Assembly (NCBI GenBank): GCA_002408085.1
Contig: DHQL01000016.1
Location: 154,687-218,686 of the forward strand
Origin: Spirochaeta sp. UBA5339
GTDB taxonomy: Bacteria > Spirochaetota > Spirochaetia > DSM-2461
Direction: 5' to 3'
Length of the DNA: 64,000 nt
Below are positions 59,669-64,000 of the stretch, in pieces. Within the stretch, counting starts at the first letter, position 1; each line of letters begins with the position of its first letter. A program made the position numbers and the translations under genes. The notes below the pieces were generated by a model, which made no database searches, was not told the origin of the DNA, and saw only the letters and a list, made by a program, of their open reading frames with translations.

Positions 59669-60882
59669 GCGGGCTCCTTCATAAATGTTTCGTCTCTTAA
59701 GGGGCCGACCGAGTAACCGGCAACAGGCACCCCTGTGTACTCTTCAATATAGGCAATAACTTTTTTAGCGCCCTCGGGAATCTCGTCCCACGAGCGGGCT
59801 TCGCCGACCTTGCCTTCCCAGCCGGGGAATTCCTTCAGTACGGGTTTTACCTTCTCCATATCTGTTGTGAGAGAGGGGAAGTCCTTGACGATCTTGCCGT
59901 CAATTTCATAGGCGTCACAGAAGGTCACTGTCTCAAATCCGTCGTAGAGGTTCAGGTGGGAGAGGATAAATCCGTCCAGACCGTTTACCCATCCGGCGTA
60001 CTTGAGGGCTACCAGGTCAAGGTAACCGATTCTTCTGGGTCTTCCGGTGGTTACACCGTACTCGTGACCCAGTTCACGGAGGGTGTTCCCCAGTTCCAGA
60101 TCCTTACCTTCGGTCATCTCGGTGGGCATTGGTCCGTTACCGACTCTTGTCTGGTAGGCCTTGAAGACACCCAGTACCTTGTCGATGTAGCGGAAACCGA
60201 TGGACCCGCCCAGGGCGGCACCGGCGGAAGTGGAAATCCCTGAGGAAACATAAGGGTATGTTCCGTGATCCAGGTCGAGAAGAGCTCCCTGAGCTCCCTC
60301 GAGAAGGATCTTTTTGTCTTTATTGGCCATCATAAAGGCGGCCATATTGATCTTCATGGACTCCAGACGCGCCTTGAAGGGGGCAAGCCAGTTGCGGTCC
60401 TCTTCAGAAAGGGCGTCCCAGACCATATCATCCCACATATCGGCAACACGAATACCGTCTCTGTACGCCTTTCTTCCATAGGCGATACCGATTCCCCGGC
60501 CGGTTGTTCCGATGGGACGGGGTCTTTTGGGATCCATTTCCTGGTCTTCTTCTTTATAGGAAGGAAGTACGAGATGAGCTCTGTCAGAGACAAAGACACG
60601 GCCTTCCCAGGAAACTCCCTGAGATTTAATCTGTGCAAGCTCTTCAAAAAGAGATTCAGGATCAATAACCATCCCGTTGCCCAGGGCAACTGTTTTTTCA
60701 GGATAGATTATCCCTGCGGGAACAAGGTGCAGTTTAAATACCTTGTCCTCAACCTTAATTGTGTGGCCTGCATTGGCTCCTCCCGAGAATCTGACAACCA
60801 GGTCAGCATCTTCGGCAAGGTAGTCGACCATCTTGCCTTTGCCTTCGTCACCCCACTGGGCACCGATAACAACAAGTTTCAT
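59653..60882 (-). CDS. purA: Adenylosuccinate synthetase
   Basis: 409 residues. GTP-binding start IGAQWGDEGKGKMVDYLA, the switch region NAGHTI, GTTGRGIGIAYGRKAYRDGI and TTGRPRRIGYLD are present, as expected for PurA. It joins IMP and aspartate using GTP, the first step to AMP. Its 3' end overlaps guaA by 16 bases, so translation is likely coupled. AAGGA upstream of the ATG at 60882. Slightly shorter than the E. coli enzyme. Confidence 0.98.
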   Translation of the reverse strand: MKLVVIGAQWGDEGKGKMVDYLAEDADLVVRFSGGANAGHTIKVEDKVFKLHLVPAGIIYPEKTVALGNGMVIDPESLFEELAQIKSQGVSWEGRVFVSDRAHLVLPSYKEEDQEMDPKRPRPIGTTGRGIGIAYGRKAYRDGIRVADMWDDMVWDALSEEDRNWLAPFKARLESMKINMAAFMMANKDKKILLEGAQGALLDLDHGTYPYVSSGISTSAGAALGGSIGFRYIDKVLGVFKAYQTRVGNGPMPTEMTEGKDLELGNTLRELGHEYGVTTGRPRRIGYLDLVALKYAGWVNGLDGFILSHLNLYDGFETVTFCDAYEIDGKIVKDFPSLTTDMEKVKPVLKEFPGWEGKVGEARSWDEIPEGAKKVIAYIEEYTGVPVAGYSVGPLRDETFMKEPAWTKS

Positions 60883-60916
60883 TCATACGTCCTTATAAGT
60901 TTGGTAGCCGTAACTC

Positions 60917-62356
60917 CTAATAGCGTGAGTAGTTGGGAGCCTCCTGTGTTATGTTGACATCGTGTGCATGGCTCTCCCTGAGTCCGGCGCTAGAGATTTT
61001 AACAAACTTTTTATATGAACGCAATTCCTCGATCGTGCGACATCCGCAATATCCCATTCCTTTTTTCAATCCCGTAACCAGCTGATTAAGGTAGGGTTTC
61101 AGCTCTCCCTTGAAGGGTACGCGTCCTTCGATTCCCTCGGGAACGGGCTCTTCGTCCTTCTTCATCTGGTAGCGGTCGCCGCTTCCTTCCTTGATGGCGC
61201 CCACGGAACCCATACCTCTGTACTGCTTGAAGATACGTCCTTCGAAGATAACTTCCCGTCCGGGAGCTTCCTTCAGACCGGCAAAAAGGTTACCCACCAT
61301 AATACAGCTTGCACCGGCGGCTATGGCCTTGGTTATATCTCCGGAGTACTTGATTCCTCCGTCGGCAATAACGGGAATGTTGTGCTTGCTTGCCTCTTCG
61401 GCAGCTTCGTTAACTGCGGAGAGCTGGGGAACTCCGATACCCGCAACGATTCTGGTTGTACAGATTGAACCGGGACCGACTCCGACCTTGATTGCGTCGC
61501 TTCCGGCTTCAACAAGGCGTCGGGCTCCGTCGGCATCGGCCACATTTCCGCCGATTACGGTAATACCGAACTCCTTCTTGATTCCTTCAACTGCCTTGAG
61601 AACGCTGAGGCTGTTTCCATGAGCCGTATCCAGAACGACAAAATCACAGCCCATCTCCTTGAGGAGGGGTATTCTGACCTTGTAGTCATTGGGTGATACG
61701 GCGGCCCCTACAATCAGAGAACCTGAAGCATCGGTGGCTGCATCAGGGAAGTCTTTGTGCTTCTCCATATCCGACACGGTGATCAGACCGGTCAGGTGGT
61801 TGTCCTTGTCTACAACGGGAAGCTTTTCGATTCTGTACTTGTCAAACTTCTCTCTGGCTGTGTCCACGGTGGGTGTTCCCTTCTCAAGAATCAGATCTGT
61901 GGTCATCACATCTTCCACCTTCTGGCCCAGATTGGAACAGAAGCGCATATCACGGTTTGTGATAATTCCGCAGAGTTTGCCGGCATCCAGAACAGGAAGA
62001 CCTGTTACCCCGGTCTCCATCATGATCTTCTCAACATCCGCAACGGTTTGTCCCTTCTGAACTACCACGGGATTGGCTATAACCCAGTTCAGGTAGCGCT
62101 TGACCCGGGAGACCTGTCTTGCCTGCTCTTCGGGAGAGAGGTTTCTGTGGATAACCCCGGCTCCCCCTTCCAGGGCCAGGGCGATGGCCATCTGATACTC
62201 TGTTACAGTATCCATGGCCGCCGATATTACAGGAGCATTCAGATAGATATCTCCCGCCAGTCTTGTTTTGACTGTTACTTCCGAAGGGAGAAAGTCTGCA
62301 TAGGCGGGAACGAGGAGAACATCGTCGTAACTGTACTTTTCTTCAACCTGAATCAT
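60917..62356 (-). CDS. guaB: IMP dehydrogenase
   Basis: 479 residues. The TIM barrel is interrupted by a CBS pair (about 90-205; VTGLPVLDAGKLCGIITNRD, EKLPVVDKDNHLTGLI). The active-site cysteine is in GPGSICTTRIVAG, and the flap holds MGSVGAIKEGSGDRYQM. It oxidises IMP to XMP with NAD. The ATG at 62356 overlaps the purB stop by one base (TAATG) and has AAAGGAG upstream. CBS domains usually bind adenine nucleotides for feedback. Confidence 0.97.
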   Translation of the reverse strand: MIQVEEKYSYDDVLLVPAYADFLPSEVTVKTRLAGDIYLNAPVISAAMDTVTEYQMAIALALEGGAGVIHRNLSPEEQARQVSRVKRYLNWVIANPVVVQKGQTVADVEKIMMETGVTGLPVLDAGKLCGIITNRDMRFCSNLGQKVEDVMTTDLILEKGTPTVDTAREKFDKYRIEKLPVVDKDNHLTGLITVSDMEKHKDFPDAATDASGSLIVGAAVSPNDYKVRIPLLKEMGCDFVVLDTAHGNSLSVLKAVEGIKKEFGITVIGGNVADADGARRLVEAGSDAIKVGVGPGSICTTRIVAGIGVPQLSAVNEAAEEASKHNIPVIADGGIKYSGDITKAIAAGASCIMVGNLFAGLKEAPGREVIFEGRIFKQYRGMGSVGAIKEGSGDRYQMKKDEEPVPEGIEGRVPFKGELKPYLNQLVTGLKKGMGYCGCRTIEELRSYKKFVKISSAGLRESHAHDVNITQEAPNYSRY

Positions 62357-63786
62357 TAAAGGGCTCCTTTGATTTTTTTCATAAGTTCTGTGTACTGCTC
62401 ACAGAGGCTTCTGGTCTTCTCTGCTGTCTTACCTCTATAGAGGGAGGGATCTGTGTAGAAGTCCTCGGCCTCAAGGCCTGTGACCTTTTTCAGCTGGTCT
62501 TTGATTCTTGTCCAGCTTTCTGGCTGTTCTGTCTCCAGAACCTCCTTGATGGTCTTTCCGTTCTTTTCACAGGAGAGAGTAATCTTTCTGACGATCTCAT
62601 GAGCATCGTTGATACCGCTCATGGCCAGAAGGATGTAGGTGGGCTCTGCCAGAACAAAATCTCCCTGTACGGTGAGGTTCTTTCTGAGCTGTTCCTTGTT
62701 TACGGACATCCCCGCAACAATCTTCTTCATTCTTGCAGTGGCTGCGGCGAATCCGGCGATGAAATCGGCCTGAAACCGGGCGGAAGCTGAGTTGGAGAGG
62801 TCTCTCTGGTGCTCGGAAATCTGATCCATATAAAAGGACATTACCCGGGGTGCGAAGGCCTTCCAGAGGCTCTTTACATGCTCGCAGTTCCAGGGATTTC
62901 TCTTCTGGGGCATTGTTGAGGAACCGACCTGTGTGGCTGAGAAGAACTCTCTTACCTCGTCGATCTCAGATCTCTGAAGGTGTCTCAGATCGTCAGCCAG
63001 GTTGGCGATGATACCGAAGGCTGTATTGTACTCCAGAAGAAGTCTCAGCAGGTATTCGGGCTCTACCATCTGTGTGGAGTACTCTGAGGGCTTAAGTCCC
63101 AGAAAATCGAGATAAATTCTCTCCATTTCAAGAGGATCCGAGGTGATCATGGAAGTGGCATTGTATCCACCCACGGCACCGGCGAGCTTTCCTCTCTGAT
63201 CATTGGAGAGCTTTTCCAGCTCTCCAATGGACTGTCCCAGACGGGAAACATACTCGGCGAAAGTGTAGCCCAGGGTAACGGGAACAGCGTGCTGACCGTG
63301 GGTCCGCCCAACCTGAGGAGTTTCGGCTTCGTTCTCAGCCATTTTAATCAGTTCCTCTTCCAGCCCCATAAGGAGGGGAAGAATCACATCACGGGTTACA
63401 TCCCGCATCTTCATGGCATTGGCTGTATCCAGCATATCCACGGAAGTAGCACCCATATGAACCCAGGGCTTCAGGGTTTCGGGAACCTTCTTGTTTATAA
63501 CATTCACAAGAGCTCTGATATTGTGCTGGGTCTTCTCTTCTTCTTTATAGACTTCTTCGGGAGTAATGGATTGTTCAACAGAATCCAGTGAATCGATCAG
63601 ATCCTGACCACCGAGATTCTGAAGTTTGATGTGTGTCTTAAGGAGGGCCATTTCGGCCTTTACGCAGTAGGCGACTGTGGCTTCCTCGCTAAGCCTGTCA
63701 GACAGTGCCTCGAATAGATCTTTGTTAGATGTATAATATCTGTGATCGAGGGGGGAAATGTTTCTATATATGCTTCTGTTTTCCAT
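62356..63786 (-). CDS. purB: Adenylosuccinate lyase
   Basis: 476 residues from ATG 63786 (MENRSIYRNISPLDHRYY). Family signature SSTMPQKRNPWNCEHVKSLW near 290, HMGATSVDMLDTANAMKM near 110 and GRTHGQHAVPVTLGYTF near 165 hold the substrate-binding and catalytic residues. It splits adenylosuccinate to AMP and fumarate and also acts in de novo synthesis. No ribosome site precedes either the ATG or the TTG at 63801, while TTTACA and CAATAT stand 17 bases apart ending just before the ATG, so the mRNA may be leaderless. First gene of the operon. Confidence 0.96.
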   Translation of the reverse strand: MENRSIYRNISPLDHRYYTSNKDLFEALSDRLSEEATVAYCVKAEMALLKTHIKLQNLGGQDLIDSLDSVEQSITPEEVYKEEEKTQHNIRALVNVINKKVPETLKPWVHMGATSVDMLDTANAMKMRDVTRDVILPLLMGLEEELIKMAENEAETPQVGRTHGQHAVPVTLGYTFAEYVSRLGQSIGELEKLSNDQRGKLAGAVGGYNATSMITSDPLEMERIYLDFLGLKPSEYSTQMVEPEYLLRLLLEYNTAFGIIANLADDLRHLQRSEIDEVREFFSATQVGSSTMPQKRNPWNCEHVKSLWKAFAPRVMSFYMDQISEHQRDLSNSASARFQADFIAGFAAATARMKKIVAGMSVNKEQLRKNLTVQGDFVLAEPTYILLAMSGINDAHEIVRKITLSCEKNGKTIKEVLETEQPESWTRIKDQLKKVTGLEAEDFYTDPSLYRGKTAEKTRSLCEQYTELMKKIKGAL

Positions 63787-63902
63787 ACAGAATATTGTCA
63801 AAATGAACGTCTAATGTAAAGAGGTCTGACAAGGCGATTTCAAGGTATTTTTCAGATTTTTTCTCTGATTTGAAGGGGAAGTCAAAAATCTATAAAAAGG
63901 TA

Positions 63903-63931
63903 TTGACCTCTCCGGGGCTTTCCTGTTAAAT
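63903..63931 (+). promoter_or_regulatory. Promoter before tRNA gene
   Basis: TTGACC (63903-63908), 17 bases, then TTAAAT (63926-63931), a good sigma-70 match, about 47 bases before the tRNA start. Between purB and this there is nothing else in the gap. Confidence 0.65.
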
Positions 63932-63978
63932 TCCACAAGCCTTCGGGGTAAGCGCAAGCTTGCAACGAATAAGCAAAC

Positions 63979-64000
63979 GCGTCTGTGGTATAATGGCTAT
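63979..64000 (+). tRNA. tRNA-Gly (probably UCC anticodon), 5' part only
   Basis: The last 22 bases of the window contain GTATAATGGCTAT after a 7-base acceptor strand GCGTCTG. The D-arm text GTATAATGGCTATTA is characteristic of bacterial tRNA-Gly(UCC). The anticodon lies outside the window, so the exact isotype is inferred. Confidence 0.75.

Overview
The window looks like the chromosome of an anaerobic, motile spirochaete-type bacterium. This is inferred from gene content, not from a marker gene. Supporting content: two methyl-accepting chemotaxis proteins, a PAS protein ending in a four-cysteine output module, a 1458-residue 2-hydroxyacyl-CoA dehydratase activase fusion, two exported flavin-linked reductases with an ApbE-type covalent FMN motif, a TRAP transporter, and a compact purine interconversion operon (purB-guaB-purA-guaA) with no de novo purine genes in view.

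Left part (1 to about 22,890) is an AT-rich accessory island. It carries the start of an unrecognised gene cut by the window edge, a uracil-DNA-glycosylase-like protein, and a five-gene operon on the minus strand: hsdR-hsdM-hsdS (type I restriction-modification), an OLD-like ATPase/TOPRIM protein, and a NucS-like nuclease fused to an EVE/PUA-like domain. Next come a membrane protein with a C-terminal helix-turn-helix, whose gene is packed with TGACKYA words and followed by four GTTCA-N5-TGAAC palindromes; an Xre regulator paired with an ADP-ribosyltransferase-like protein; a zincin-like protein; a PD-(D/E)XK protein beside an Xre controller with its own operators; a lipoprotein; and a set of five genes (17,024-21,604) in two transcription units sharing an identical 31-bp upstream element. 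That set has a second metalloprotease and tandem paralogues of an unknown family and is the best candidate for an undescribed system. The island ends with an excisionase-like gene (TTG start) and a tmRNA 3'-end fragment, which I read as attR.

Middle part (23,000 to 47,060) has higher GC and looks like core or catabolic genome: two GntP-family permeases with a GntR regulator and its likely operators, small lipoproteins and membrane proteins, a chemoreceptor, a BamA/TamA-like outer-membrane protein, a GntR-TRAP-aldolase cluster for an acidic sugar or related carboxylate, endonuclease IV, a PAS protein, a cupin, a flavodoxin-like reductase, and the giant activase.

Right part (47,060 to 64,000) holds two paralogous exported FMN/FAD reductases (fumarate/urocanate-reductase family) that share a promoter element and a 22-bp palindrome in their leaders, with a TetR regulator and a chemoreceptor between them. 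It continues with an exported alkylsulfatase-type metallo-beta-lactamase, a degenerate secreted M20-like protein, a ClbS/DfsB-like protein, the purine operon, and the first 22 bases of a tRNA-Gly at the right edge.
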